Assembly: GCA_017511045.1 (NCBI GenBank)
Contig: JAFWLM010000005.1
Location: 1-64,000 of the forward strand
Source of the DNA: Lachnospiraceae bacterium
Lineage (GTDB): Bacteria > Bacillota > Clostridia > Lachnospirales > Lachnospiraceae
DNA: 64,000 nucleotides
Reading direction: 5' to 3'
The first letter of the stretch is position 1. Each line of letters opens with the position of its first letter. The notes under the pieces are model-generated. The model saw only the letters and a program-made list of their open reading frames with translations. It had not been told where the DNA came from and ran no database searches. A program made the position numbers and the translations under genes. Below, in pieces: positions 44,139-53,287 of the stretch.

Positions 44139-44729
44139 TTAAATATGTGCTCTGATCTCTTCTACCGCAAGTTTCAGCGCCTTTCCGCGGTGGCTCATGG
44201 AATTCTTCTCTTCCGGCGACAGCTCTGCTGACGTGCACCCTTTTTCCGGAACAAAAAAGATCGGATCATATCCAAAACCATTCTCTCCTTTGATCTCATG
44301 AGCGATCCTGCCTTCAAATGTCCCCCGGAAGATCTTTGTCGGCTCATCAGGTCTTGCGATCGCCACTGCACAGACGAAACGGGCTGTCCTCTTCTCTTCC
44401 GGTACCTCTTTCAGTTTCTCGAGCAGTGCCGCATTTTTGATGTCATAGGAGGTATCCTCTCCCATAAAGCGGGAGGAATGGATCCCGGGCTCACCGCCTA
44501 ACGCATCGATCTCCAGTCCCGAATCATCTGCCATGACCATCTGTCCCGTCAGCTTACAGATCGTCTCAGCCTTGATTGCCGCATTTTCTTCAAATGTCGT
44601 TCCATTTTCGTCGATCTCTGCATCGATCTGTACATCTTTTAAAGAAAGCACTTCAATATCGCTTCCCTCAAGCATCTGCCGGATCTCTTTTACTTTATTG
44701 GCATTCCCTGTTGCCATGATGATCTTCAT
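44139..44729 (-). CDS. rdgB: RdgB/HAM1 family non-canonical purine NTP pyrophosphatase
   Basis: 196 residues. N-terminal IIMATGNANKVKEIRQML is the nucleotide-binding entry (the usual text is TxNxxK), with ADDSGLEIDALGGEPGIHSSRF and NGFGYDPIFFVPEKGCTSAELSPEEKNSMSHR as the two other signature blocks. It hydrolyses ITP, dITP and XTP to monophosphates, keeping inosine and xanthine out of nucleic acids. It is the last gene of a three-gene reverse operon after an RNA methyltransferase and a surface protease, 15 bases after the latter. Confidence 0.95.
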   Translation of the reverse strand: MKIIMATGNANKVKEIRQMLEGSDIEVLSLKDVQIDAEIDENGTTFEENAAIKAETICKLTGQMVMADDSGLEIDALGGEPGIHSSRFMGEDTSYDIKNAALLEKLKEVPEEKRTARFVCAVAIARPDEPTKIFRGTFEGRIAHEIKGENGFGYDPIFFVPEKGCTSAELSPEEKNSMSHRGKALKLAVEEIRAHI

Positions 44730-44744
44730 TTTCTTTTCTCCTTT

Positions 44745-46469
44745 TCAGCGGTCATTGGTAAACGCTTTCAGACAGACATTGCACTTCGAAGATTCCTGTG
44801 TGTTTTCCCAAAGATCTCCATAGCTGCTGATATAGCTGCGTTTTCCTTCAAGTACGACCGGCTTAGTACGCATATCGTCCGCATTGATCTCCATTGCGAT
44901 CGGATGGGAACTCTCTGCTGTATCGATCTCCACGATCACAGCATAGTCCTGTCCTGCATTCAGAGGAACCGGGGCCTTCAAGTCAATCGTATAATATCCG
45001 GTATTATTTAAATGACCTTCGGCAAGAGTCGTCTTCGGCACAGTGATCACTGCCTCGCCTTCTGCACCAGGGTCGGTCTGTACATAGACCTTATAACTCG
45101 TATCCGGACCGGTTGCATAAAAACTGACGGCCATCAGCGATTCGTTCCGTTCTGCCGTGTAGATATTGGCAAAAAAGGCATGATTCTTATTGTAACCGAC
45201 TCTTCCGATCCAGCCGCATTCATCATACTGATAAATATGATCATAATTATCCGGATTCTCGATCCTGGTATAAACTTCTCCTCCTGATCCGATCACACTG
45301 TCTTCATAGGAGATATAGAAGATACCATTATCTCCGAAATCACTTCCCCAGCTGTTGCGGCAGATGAAAGCTCCATCCTGTGAAACCGGCTGGATAAAGT
45401 TGGAAGCCGGATAATGATCATCCCAGCCAATGATGATGATCTCATGATTCGGGATCTCATCCCCTTTATAACAATAGGAATAATTATAATAATCGTAGTA
45501 TTCCGGATCGATGGTATTCGGATCCAGAAGCGCAATATGGATCGAACTCTCCACGGCTCCGTATTTATAGACCATCTCTTTGATCTTTTCGAAATCTTTT
45601 TCCTCTGTGATCTGTACTTCCTGAACATGTTTCACAGGAAGAAGGGAGTCGTCTGTTTCATCATCCCCATATGGATCATCTTCTTCAAAGACCGGCCCCT
45701 TCCATGAGGAGAGATAGGCCATCGCCATGATATGGTCCCCGCCGTCTTCCAGGTTCAGCCCGAACCCGTTATGGTGCAGCATGTGATCCTCTGAAAAATC
45801 CAGATCCTGCTCCGGCATCAGCGTGCTCTCTACTGCAGACAAAGCTGCAAATGCCCAGCAGGCCCCAAGACTTCCCTGGTCTCTTGCCGAACTTAGTTTT
45901 CCGATCTCAGCATAGTTGAAATAGGACGGAAGAAACGGAGCGGATGGGTCTGCGCTGGCCATGGAGACCGTTTTGGTATTCGTATCCCAATCATAGGAAT
46001 ATCCGATCCCTTCCGTCAGCAGTTCTGACGGAATAAAGACCTGATCTTCTGTTTTTACCGGAGAATGTTCGATCGGAACGCTTTTTCCGTTCACCTTCAT
46101 TTCCGAAGCATTATTCACATCCACCTCAATGTCAGTGGAGCCTTTAAGAATCCTGAGACTTTGATCGTCATACAGATTAACAGAACAGTTGAAAGCATCA
46201 GAGACTGTATTCCGCTCCAGCATCAGTTCCATGTCTTCATTCATGTAGGAATCTCCGGTGCGGTTTTCGTCAAGAACCTCTCCATCAACAGACAGTGTCA
46301 GCCCTGTTTCGTTCACATAGTGGGACAGTGCCACTTTCCATGTTTTATTCACCTCGACAGAGGAATGGGATTTTGCGATATAATCGGCTTTCTTAATAAA
46401 GCCGAATCCAAAGACTGCGGCTGCTCCTGCAACAACTATAATAATGAACGCAATAAATAGTTTTTTCAC
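44745..46469 (-). CDS. surface-anchored C1 (papain-like) cysteine peptidase
   Basis: 574 residues. N-terminal helix LFIAFIIIVVAGAAAVFGF is a signal anchor without a lipobox. Residues about 90-185 resemble a copper-amine-oxidase-N stalk domain (DIEVDVNNASEMKVNG, VFIPSELLTEGIGYSYDWD). The papain-like domain starts near 195: catalytic Cys in QGSLGACWAFAALSAVES, His in NHEIIIIGWDDHYP, Asn in CRNSWGSDFG. A C-terminal beta domain from about 430 is the lectin-like domain found after such peptidases. The active site should face outside. ATG overlaps the stop of the methyltransferase gene. Targets are unknown. Confidence 0.88.
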   Translation of the reverse strand: MKKLFIAFIIIVVAGAAAVFGFGFIKKADYIAKSHSSVEVNKTWKVALSHYVNETGLTLSVDGEVLDENRTGDSYMNEDMELMLERNTVSDAFNCSVNLYDDQSLRILKGSTDIEVDVNNASEMKVNGKSVPIEHSPVKTEDQVFIPSELLTEGIGYSYDWDTNTKTVSMASADPSAPFLPSYFNYAEIGKLSSARDQGSLGACWAFAALSAVESTLMPEQDLDFSEDHMLHHNGFGLNLEDGGDHIMAMAYLSSWKGPVFEEDDPYGDDETDDSLLPVKHVQEVQITEEKDFEKIKEMVYKYGAVESSIHIALLDPNTIDPEYYDYYNYSYCYKGDEIPNHEIIIIGWDDHYPASNFIQPVSQDGAFICRNSWGSDFGDNGIFYISYEDSVIGSGGEVYTRIENPDNYDHIYQYDECGWIGRVGYNKNHAFFANIYTAERNESLMAVSFYATGPDTSYKVYVQTDPGAEGEAVITVPKTTLAEGHLNNTGYYTIDLKAPVPLNAGQDYAVIVEIDTAESSHPIAMEINADDMRTKPVVLEGKRSYISSYGDLWENTQESSKCNVCLKAFTNDR

Positions 46470-47599
46470 TCCGGCTTAGGTCCCATGTACTGGTAAAAGT
46501 ATGTCTTGATCATACCATTATAGATCTTTCTGTTTTTTGTTGCTTTGCCTCCGAAATATTTCTGTGTATCTTCATAAGCGGAAATAATAAAGGCGGACCA
46601 GCTGTCCAATGCGCGGAAACGTGCTCCGAATTCCTTATAGAGTTTCGGGAGCGTATTCTCGTTTTCCAAACGTTCTCCGTAAGGAGGGTTCGTAATAATG
46701 AAGCCGTATTTTTTCGGATGACTCAGATCCTTTACATCTCTCCTCTGGAAATGGATCAGGTTCTGCACCCCGGCTTCCTCTGCATTATGCCTTGCGACTT
46801 TAATGACCTTATCATCAATATCATAGCCCTGGATATCACAGCTGATATCCGTATTAATGAGGTCGTGGGCTTCATCAATTGCCTCATACCATACTTTATT
46901 CGGAATGAGTTCCTTCCAGTTCTGACTCAGGAACTCCCGGTTCATTCCCGGAGCAATATTGGCTGCCATCATCGCAGCTTCGATCGGGATCGTCCCGCTT
47001 CCACAGAAAGGATCGACCAGGATACGGTCTTTTTTCCACGGTGTCAGCATAATCAGGGCAGCAGCCAGTGTTTCAGAGATCGGTGCCAAAGAAGCAAGCC
47101 TTCTGTACCCTCTTTTATGAAGGGATTCTCCTGATGTGTCGATCGTGATCAGAACACGGTCTTTTTGTATAAAGACACGGATCGGATAGTCTTCTCCGCT
47201 CTCTTCAAACCACTCTTTATGATATTTGGTTTTCAGCCGCTCAACAACTGCTTTTTTTACGATCCTCTGAATATCAGAGGGGCTGAACAGTTTCGAGTTG
47301 ACGGAAGCTGCTTTTTTCACCCAAAACCTTCCGTCAGAAGGGATCAGATCTTCCCAGTTCAGCGCCTTCGTTCCTTCAAATAATTCATCAAACGTGCGGG
47401 CTTCAAACTCTCCGACTTTTAAAAGGACCCGTTCGCAGCTCCGCAGAAAGATATTTGCCCGGGCAATTCCTTCCTCATCTGCTTCAAAAGTGACCCTCCC
47501 GTCTTCCACACGGAGGATCTCATATCCAAGGTCATAGATCTCTCTTTTCAGTACTGCTTCCAGGCCAAAATGGCAGGGAGCAACCAGTTCATAATTCAT
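46466..47599 (-). CDS. class I SAM-dependent RNA methyltransferase (RlmL/YpsC type)
   Basis: 377 residues from ATG 47599 (MNYELVAPCHFGLEA); AAGGT seven bases upstream selects it over an in-frame ATG 13 codons earlier. N-terminal ferredoxin-like plus THUMP domain (1 to about 155), then a Rossmann methyltransferase with LVDPFCGSGTIPIEAAMMA as SAM site and IITNPPYGERL as the N6-adenine or N2-guanine catalytic NPPY motif. The family methylates 23S rRNA (G2445-type). Ends in an ATGA overlap with the peptidase. Confidence 0.92.
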   Translation of the reverse strand: MNYELVAPCHFGLEAVLKREIYDLGYEILRVEDGRVTFEADEEGIARANIFLRSCERVLLKVGEFEARTFDELFEGTKALNWEDLIPSDGRFWVKKAASVNSKLFSPSDIQRIVKKAVVERLKTKYHKEWFEESGEDYPIRVFIQKDRVLITIDTSGESLHKRGYRRLASLAPISETLAAALIMLTPWKKDRILVDPFCGSGTIPIEAAMMAANIAPGMNREFLSQNWKELIPNKVWYEAIDEAHDLINTDISCDIQGYDIDDKVIKVARHNAEEAGVQNLIHFQRRDVKDLSHPKKYGFIITNPPYGERLENENTLPKLYKEFGARFRALDSWSAFIISAYEDTQKYFGGKATKNRKIYNGMIKTYFYQYMGPKPE

Positions 47600-47737
47600 T
47601 CGATTACCTTTATACGTAATTGGAATCTTATTTTGCAAAAATTCAGTTGCTTTTTTTAAGGGGCAAGGGTAAACTCTGTGTGTGGGCAGAGATACTGTCC
47701 ACTTATAATCCCTTATTATTTATTTATACTCCCCTCA

Positions 47738-47763
47738 AAAAGCCGGCTTAACAGCTGGCTTTT
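47738..47763 (-). terminator. terminator after the HAAS/DUF1700-like gene
   Basis: Reverse-strand stem AAAAGCCAGC / GCCGGCTTTT (one G-U-type position) with a six-base loop and TTGAGG tail. The 168-base gap upstream of the methyltransferase holds nothing else I can name. Confidence 0.7.
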
Positions 47764-47767
47764 GACT

Positions 47768-48394
47768 TTATCTTCTCCTGAACATATTAAAGATAAGCCC
47801 AATAATTGCGATCACCGCAATAGCCGGGAAGAGCCATCCTAAAAGGCGGATCCCCAGACGGAAAACAAAGGATGTCAGGATCCATCCGATTGCCATCAGC
47901 ACCACGAAAATGATAACCGCGACGATACATCCAGCGCCGCTTCCGGTAGTTCCCGTGCTGCCCTCCTGACCGGATCTCTGTCCGGATCCATACTGTGAAT
48001 CCTGCGCGTTCCCTGTGCTTCCTCCCTGCTGATAAGAACTGCCATAAGAGGAGCCGGAATAGCTGCTGCCGGAAGAAGATCCGGAAGAAGACGGTCCGGA
48101 ATTTCCGAAGATCCCGGAATTGATCCCGTCAGAATCATCATAGGTATCCGTGCTGCTTCTGTATCTTCCATCGTAGCCGGCAGCCTCTGCTGCGCGGTCT
48201 GTGGATTCAATGACAGTCTTTGCGATCAGCTGCGGGTCACCGAGTTCGGCAACAGCCTCTTCTTCTGTCAGCCCGGCGCCGATCCGTCCGTCAATATATG
48301 CCGAATAATAGTCTACCTGAGATTCAACTTCCCTGGTCGGAATATTTCCTGTGACCCGACCTCTCAAAGTGGATAAAAATTCGTGTTTTGTCAT
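47768..48394 (-). CDS. HAAS/DUF1700-like membrane protein with Ser/Gly linker
   Basis: 208 residues. The first 65 residues (KHEFLSTLRGRVTGNIPTREVESQVDYYSAYIDGRI, GLTEEEAVAELGDPQLIAKTV) form the helical HAAS domain typical of DUF1700 proteins. A low-complexity linker of about 75 residues is dominated by Ser, Gly, Tyr and Gln (SSSGSSSGSSYSGSSYGSSY). Two or three helices follow at the C-terminus. HAAS proteins often work with PadR-type regulators in envelope stress or differentiation; none is adjacent. It begins 34 bases after the tRNA-Arg terminator, leaving little room for a promoter. Confidence 0.75.
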   Translation of the reverse strand: MTKHEFLSTLRGRVTGNIPTREVESQVDYYSAYIDGRIGAGLTEEEAVAELGDPQLIAKTVIESTDRAAEAAGYDGRYRSSTDTYDDSDGINSGIFGNSGPSSSGSSSGSSYSGSSYGSSYQQGGSTGNAQDSQYGSGQRSGQEGSTGTTGSGAGCIVAVIIFVVLMAIGWILTSFVFRLGIRLLGWLFPAIAVIAIIGLIFNMFRRR

Positions 48395-48427
48395 AACTTT
48401 CTCTTTCTGAAAAACTGTTCTTAAAGT

Positions 48428-48460
48428 ACAAAAGAGCTCTTCGAAGACCGAAGAGCTCTT
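48428..48460 (-). terminator. terminator after tRNA-Arg
   Basis: Reverse-strand AAGAGCTCTTCG (48460-48449) pairs with CGAAGAGCTCTT (48443-48432), a 12-bp stem with loop GTCTT and tail TTGTAC. Confidence 0.85.
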
Positions 48461-48463
48461 ATC

Positions 48464-48537
48464 CGTGCATTAGAGGATTCGAACCCCCGACCTTCTGGTC
48501 CGTAGCCAGACGCTCTATCCAGCTGAGCTAAATGCAC
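48464..48537 (-). tRNA. tRNA-Arg (anticodon ACG)
   Basis: Acceptor GTGCATT / AATGCAC, anticodon stem TCTGG / CCAGA around CTACGGA; A34 expected to become inosine. T-loop TTCGAAT, discriminator G, no CCA encoded. It lies 43 bases after the clpX stop and may be co-transcribed. Confidence 0.95.
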
Positions 48538-48580
48538 TTAATCACGCAACGGGTATTGTACAACCTCATAAAGCGGTTTG

Positions 48581-50113
48581 TCAACCTCTGAGTTCAATTC
48601 GCGGAGCCCCGTTATTTTCAATATAATCCTTCGTGATAACGACGGTTCCGATGCTGTCATCTTTCGGGATCTCATACATGATATCCAGCATGATCTCCTC
48701 GATGATCGACCTTAATCCCCTTGCGCCGATCTTTCTCTTTTCGGCACGTTTGGTAAGGGCTAAAAGGGCCTCATCTTCAAACTCCAGCTTCACTTCGTCG
48801 AGCTCTAATAGTTTCTGATACTGTTTCAGGATCGCATTCTTCGGCTCCTTCAAAACAGAAACCATCATTTCACTGGTCAGGTTCTGAAGGGTCACAACGA
48901 TCGGCAGACGTCCTAAGAATTCCGGGATCAGACCAAATCGTCTTAAGTCTTCCGACTCTACGTGATCAAGAATGTTCTCATCCTCATCATATTTATCTTT
49001 CAGGTCAGCGTTAAAACCAATCGAGGTGTTTTCACGCATGCGTTCTTTTATGATATCTTCCAGATCCGGGAACGCACCGCCGCAGATAAACAGAATATTC
49101 CTGGTGTTGATCGTTGTTAAAGGCACCATCGCATTTTTGCTGCTGGCCCCAACCGGAACTTCCACTTCACTTCCTTCCAGAAGTTTTAAGAGTCCCTGCT
49201 GTACGGACTCGCCGCTGACATCTCTTCCGCGGTTGCTGTTCTTTTTCGCGATCTTATCGATCTCATCAATAAAGACGATACCGATCTCTGCACGTTCCAC
49301 GTCATTATCTGCTGCCGCAAGGAGTTTTGAAAGAACACTTTCAATATCGTCACCGATATAGCCTGCTTCCGTCAGGGAGGTCGCATCAGTGATCGCCAGC
49401 GGAACGTCCAGGAGTTTCGCAAGTGTCTGTACGATATAAGTCTTTCCACAGCCCGTTGGTCCGATCATCAGAAGGTTTGATTTTTCGATCTGTACGCCAT
49501 CAGAGGAATCCAGACGTTCTCCGGCAATGATCCTCTTATAATGGTTATAGACAGCAACAGAGATCGCCTTCTTTGCTTTTTCCTGACCGATCACATACTC
49601 ATCCAGTTTTTCCTTCAGTTTATGCGGAGGAAGAACTTTGTCCGGATCGATCAGCGGGCCGGTGCGTTTTGGTTTTTTCTTTACCTGCTGGCGTCTTCCA
49701 AAGCCCTGCTGCAGATCTGCCAGATTGATAAAACTGATATTCGGCATTCCGCGTTTCGGTGTCTCTTCGCCTTCTTTCGTCTCGTTTTCTTCTTCCGTCA
49801 CAGGAGTCCCGTCTTCATTGATGACATCGCCGGTAAGTGCTTCCTGCTCATCTTCCGCCGGAAGATCCTGCATTCCCTGCATCATGTTGTCGGCTCCTCC
49901 AAAAAACGGAAATCCGGAAAGACCCAGGTTGGACATATCAAATGCACCGCCGCTTCCGAAGGAATCCAAGGTCCTCTGCAGGCAGTCCACACAGACATGC
50001 ATATTGCCGGGCATCTTCAGCATTCGCCCGGCTTTGCTTTCACTTCTGTGACACATGTAACAGACGTTTTCTCTGTCGTTATTGTTATCCTGTAATTCTT
50101 TTTCGTCAGCCAT
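48581..50113 (-). CDS. clpX: ClpX-like AAA+ unfoldase with long N-terminal region
   Basis: 510 residues against about 420 for usual ClpX. The N-terminal zinc-binding domain is divergent: CYMCHRSE then HVCVDCLQR, two CxxC pairs 20 residues apart. An 80-residue acidic and basic linker (VTEEENETKEGEETPKRG, GFGRRQQVKKKPKR) replaces the usual short one. The AAA+ module starts near 170: Walker A GPTGCGKT, Walker B IVFIDEID, sensor and arginine-finger region FIPEFLGRLP-like text. The IGF tripeptide that docks ClpP is kept (ENTSIGFNADL). It likely delivers substrates to ClpP; no clpP is adjacent. It follows htrA by 30 bases. Confidence 0.85.
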   Translation of the reverse strand: MADEKELQDNNNDRENVCYMCHRSESKAGRMLKMPGNMHVCVDCLQRTLDSFGSGGAFDMSNLGLSGFPFFGGADNMMQGMQDLPAEDEQEALTGDVINEDGTPVTEEENETKEGEETPKRGMPNISFINLADLQQGFGRRQQVKKKPKRTGPLIDPDKVLPPHKLKEKLDEYVIGQEKAKKAISVAVYNHYKRIIAGERLDSSDGVQIEKSNLLMIGPTGCGKTYIVQTLAKLLDVPLAITDATSLTEAGYIGDDIESVLSKLLAAADNDVERAEIGIVFIDEIDKIAKKNSNRGRDVSGESVQQGLLKLLEGSEVEVPVGASSKNAMVPLTTINTRNILFICGGAFPDLEDIIKERMRENTSIGFNADLKDKYDEDENILDHVESEDLRRFGLIPEFLGRLPIVVTLQNLTSEMMVSVLKEPKNAILKQYQKLLELDEVKLEFEDEALLALTKRAEKRKIGARGLRSIIEEIMLDIMYEIPKDDSIGTVVITKDYIENNGAPRIELRG

Positions 50114-50143
50114 TCGTAATTCTCACCTTTTATTTCTATTATA

Positions 50144-51538
50144 TTAACTTATCGATTCTGTCAGGGTAACCTCCACCTTGACCTGGGAATAAGAACCGTC
50201 GATCTCGCGCATGATGATCAGGGTAACCGTATCTCCCGGTTCATGTCTCGAGAGCTGTTCCTGAAGTTCACTCATCGTTGTAAAGGAAACATTGTCCATT
50301 CCTACGATGATATCGTTTTCCAGAATGCCTGCATCTTCTGCACCGCTGCCAGGAATAATGCCTTTTACCAAAACACCTTTCGGTTTTCCATAGCTGTTTG
50401 CTGCGGTATTGTCAACATCACGTCCTCGGATCCCGAGATATGCTCCTTGGCCGTTTGTCTGGACGGTAGCATTATTCGTGCTTCCTTCCTGGTTTAAAAG
50501 AGTCTGGATCAGTTCCGTATTGGAGGATACCGGGATGGCATAGCACATACCCTCTACATAGCTGATCGTGATCTTTGCTTCACTGATCCCGATGATGTCA
50601 CCATTGCTGTTCAGTACGCAGCCACCTGAATTTCCGCTGTTGATCGCCGCATCTGTCTGCATAACAGTAAGGGTCTTGCCGTCAACATTGATCTCCCGGT
50701 CAGTTGCACTGATGATACCGGTCGTAACACTCATGCCGTATCCAAGCGCATTTCCGATGACGATGGCACCGTCTCCGACAGCTGCCGGAGTTGTGGATAA
50801 TCTTGCGATCTTGATCTTTGACAGAGTATCCTCTGTGATATCAGATAAAGGAACTGCAACGATCGCAATATCGTCTGCTTCACTCTGGGACTTAATATAT
50901 CCGTCTACGGAAGCTCCGTCATTAAAGGTCACGTATAAGGAGGAGCTTCCTTCCACTACATGGTAACTGGTCAGGATCAAAAGCTCGCTGGAATTTTCGG
51001 AAATGATCGTTCCAGATCCGATTCCGCTCTCAACTTCCTGAGAGCTTTCCCCGGAATTGCCATAACCGCCCCCGAAGAAGAAGTTCCAGTAATCTCCATA
51101 GCCGCCGCTGTCGATCAGACTTCTCGAAGTGATCGATACAACAGAAGGGATCACTTCCTCCACAATATCCGATACATCCGTTAAGATGATGTTCCCGGAT
51201 ACCGTTGAGGATCCGAGATTCGAGGTATCTGTCGTAGCAATGACTGCCGTATCCGAGTTTTCATTTGTGACCGCAGGCTCTGTTCCGACAGAATCTTTCA
51301 CCATCCTGCTGAGCCTTTTCGCTCCAAATGCCGTTCCCACACTGATCGCAGCCACCATCACCACAAGTACGACCACAAGCGGAATGATCCAGCGTTTTTT
51401 CGGTTTTTCCGCTTTTGTTACCGTTTTGTACTGTTCCTCGTAAGGCGTCCATCTCGGTGTGTTCTGCTGACCGTCCTTTTGTCCCTGCTGCTCTTTTCCT
51501 TCGTCGTCAAAAGGGTCTTTATTATAATCGTTCTGCAT
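50144..51538 (-). CDS. HtrA/DegP-type membrane-anchored serine protease with PDZ domain
   Basis: 464 residues. A charged cytoplasmic N-terminus (about 50 residues) precedes one membrane helix (WIIPLVVVLVVMVAAISVGTAF), placing the protease outside. Trypsin-like domain: His in LTSYHVVEGSSS, Asp in ADDIAIVAVP, Ser in AAINSGNSGGCVLN. A single PDZ domain at the C-terminus (YLGIRGRDVDN to EPGDTVTLIIM). HtrA proteases degrade misfolded exported proteins. A Gly/Ser-rich stretch follows the helix. AGGAGG precedes the ATG. Its pairing with a ClpX-like unfoldase suggests a shared protein-quality role across the membrane. Confidence 0.93.
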   Translation of the reverse strand: MQNDYNKDPFDDEGKEQQGQKDGQQNTPRWTPYEEQYKTVTKAEKPKKRWIIPLVVVLVVMVAAISVGTAFGAKRLSRMVKDSVGTEPAVTNENSDTAVIATTDTSNLGSSTVSGNIILTDVSDIVEEVIPSVVSITSRSLIDSGGYGDYWNFFFGGGYGNSGESSQEVESGIGSGTIISENSSELLILTSYHVVEGSSSLYVTFNDGASVDGYIKSQSEADDIAIVAVPLSDITEDTLSKIKIARLSTTPAAVGDGAIVIGNALGYGMSVTTGIISATDREINVDGKTLTVMQTDAAINSGNSGGCVLNSNGDIIGISEAKITISYVEGMCYAIPVSSNTELIQTLLNQEGSTNNATVQTNGQGAYLGIRGRDVDNTAANSYGKPKGVLVKGIIPGSGAEDAGILENDIIVGMDNVSFTTMSELQEQLSRHEPGDTVTLIIMREIDGSYSQVKVEVTLTESIS

Positions 51539-51645
51539 TATCTAAACCTCCTGAATATTGCACGAACCGTGTTTTTTATAATTAAGAATATTAAGAAGAA
51601 AATGTGTCACTTTTGTGATGGTAATTTGTTAATTCATTTAACACT

Positions 51646-53280
51646 CTAGTAACCGATCTGCCTTGCAACCTCTGCGCGGATCCGCTCAGCCACCTCTCTG
51701 AGCCCTGCGCTAGGTTCATAGCCCATCGTTCCATAAAGGAATTCATGCATAAGAGTAACATTTTCTTCTAATGTGTCTGCCACAACAGTCGCGCCGCTGT
51801 CCAGATTTGCGCCGTACTGGTGTTCCAGATCCGGATAGCCTGCACTGCCGGCCATATTCATGTCATAACCGAAGGCAAACCATTTGATCAGTTCTTTCAT
51901 ATCCAGAGACGTTTGGATAAACTTCTTCTCTCCGTCATTTGCCTTAAAAAGATCATCCGCGATCAGCATCAGTTTCAGAACGCCGAGTTCTCTTGTCTGT
52001 TTGATCAGCTCCGTCAGCGTATACCGCTGCCTTGCGGCTCTTCCGTAGTCATCATTATAGGTGATCCCATCCTCCGGAGATACGAAATTCACACTTCGGA
52101 GTCTGCAGAATGCGGTTGCCTGATCACCGGTCAGAAGCACGGAATCTCCGTATTCTTCAAGCGGAATATACTCCGTTCCCCCGAAAAGGTTCTGCTCGTA
52201 CATGTAGTAATTCAGTTCATCCATTTCCGTTTCTGTGACTGTAAGACGGATGCCGCCAAGCAGATCGATGATATTTGCAAGTCCCCAGAAATTCACGACG
52301 ACATAGTCCGTGATCGCCAGATCGAAATTCTCATTCAGCATGTTGACTGCACCGAGCGGTCCGCCCCGGTAATAGGCGGAATTTGCTTTGGAAATGATCT
52401 CCTCTCCCTCCTGGGTACGGCTCATCAGATAAGTGTCACGGAAGACAGACGCCATTTTGATATTTCCCTCACGGTCCACATTGACAACAACGATAGAATC
52501 TGCCATGGTTCCGATCTCAAGATCCTCCGCCCTTGCATCCACACCGAAAAGGGCAACTGTCATATTTCCTTTCGGAACGGAAACACCATCGTGGATCACG
52601 ACGGAAGATTCATCAAAGTCCTGATCATGGACATATTTCTCGTAACTGTTTCCGAAGATCATGTTTCCAAACACCGGACCAAAAGGTGATTTCAGGACAG
52701 CTTTGACTGCAGCGGCACGTGTGGATGGAATAGCAGCGACAACTCCGAGGCCGATCACCAGGATCAGAAGGATCACAAGGATCGTCTTGAAAACACGTTT
52801 TGCCTTGCCCTTCTTTTTCTTTTTAACGCGGGTTTCTGTTTCATAAACAGACGGACGTTTTCTCCTGTCTTCGTAGGAATCCCGTCCGTTCTCTTCTTTA
52901 TATCTCCGCTCTTTCAGACTCTGTTTGTAATACTCTTTTTCCTGACGGTAGCTGCCGGGTCGGCCGAGGCTCTCCCACACATCTTCTGACTCCCGGCGGT
53001 TATACTCCGGCTCTTCATTTCTGCTTCCTCTTCGCCGGCTTCTGTCATTTTGTCTTCTTAAGATCTCCTGTTCTTCCGCCCGGATCTCCCTGAGACGCCT
53101 TCGGTCTTCCTCGATGCTGCTTTCAGAACTGCGTCTCCTGTCTGAGGAAGAACGCTTTCTCCGGTTTACATCCTCCCAGTACTCTTCTTTTCCGTCTCTC
53201 CGGCTGTTTCTTCTGGGTTCATCTCTTCTTGCGGGTGTACGGTATTTAATTTCATTTTCGGTTTTCGGATCCCGTCTCAC
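51646..53280 (-). CDS. LCP (LytR-CpsA-Psr) family cell-wall glycopolymer ligase
   Basis: 544 residues beginning with GTG at 53280 (GAGG nine bases upstream). The first 155 residues are an unusually long, Arg/Glu-rich cytoplasmic region (RRKRSSSDRRRSS, RRRLREIRAEEQE), then one membrane helix (VFKTILVILLILVIGLGVVA) and an outer LCP domain with MTVALFGVDARAED and VVNVDREGNIKMASVFRDTYL, the arginine/aspartate pocket for polyprenyl-phosphate. LCP enzymes attach teichoic acid or capsule from undecaprenyl carriers to peptidoglycan. It is the last gene of the polysaccharide operon, seven bases after the tandem GT8 gene, consistent with attaching its product. Confidence 0.9.
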   Translation of the reverse strand: MRRDPKTENEIKYRTPARRDEPRRNSRRDGKEEYWEDVNRRKRSSSDRRRSSESSIEEDRRRLREIRAEEQEILRRQNDRSRRRGSRNEEPEYNRRESEDVWESLGRPGSYRQEKEYYKQSLKERRYKEENGRDSYEDRRKRPSVYETETRVKKKKKGKAKRVFKTILVILLILVIGLGVVAAIPSTRAAAVKAVLKSPFGPVFGNMIFGNSYEKYVHDQDFDESSVVIHDGVSVPKGNMTVALFGVDARAEDLEIGTMADSIVVVNVDREGNIKMASVFRDTYLMSRTQEGEEIISKANSAYYRGGPLGAVNMLNENFDLAITDYVVVNFWGLANIIDLLGGIRLTVTETEMDELNYYMYEQNLFGGTEYIPLEEYGDSVLLTGDQATAFCRLRSVNFVSPEDGITYNDDYGRAARQRYTLTELIKQTRELGVLKLMLIADDLFKANDGEKKFIQTSLDMKELIKWFAFGYDMNMAGSAGYPDLEHQYGANLDSGATVVADTLEENVTLMHEFLYGTMGYEPSAGLREVAERIRAEVARQIGY

Positions 53281-53287
53281 GCTTTTC

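Noticed and set aside
44016-44231. Open frame beginning inside tRNA-Pro
   Set aside because: Overlaps tRNA-Pro, its terminator and the end of rdgB; no ribosome site.
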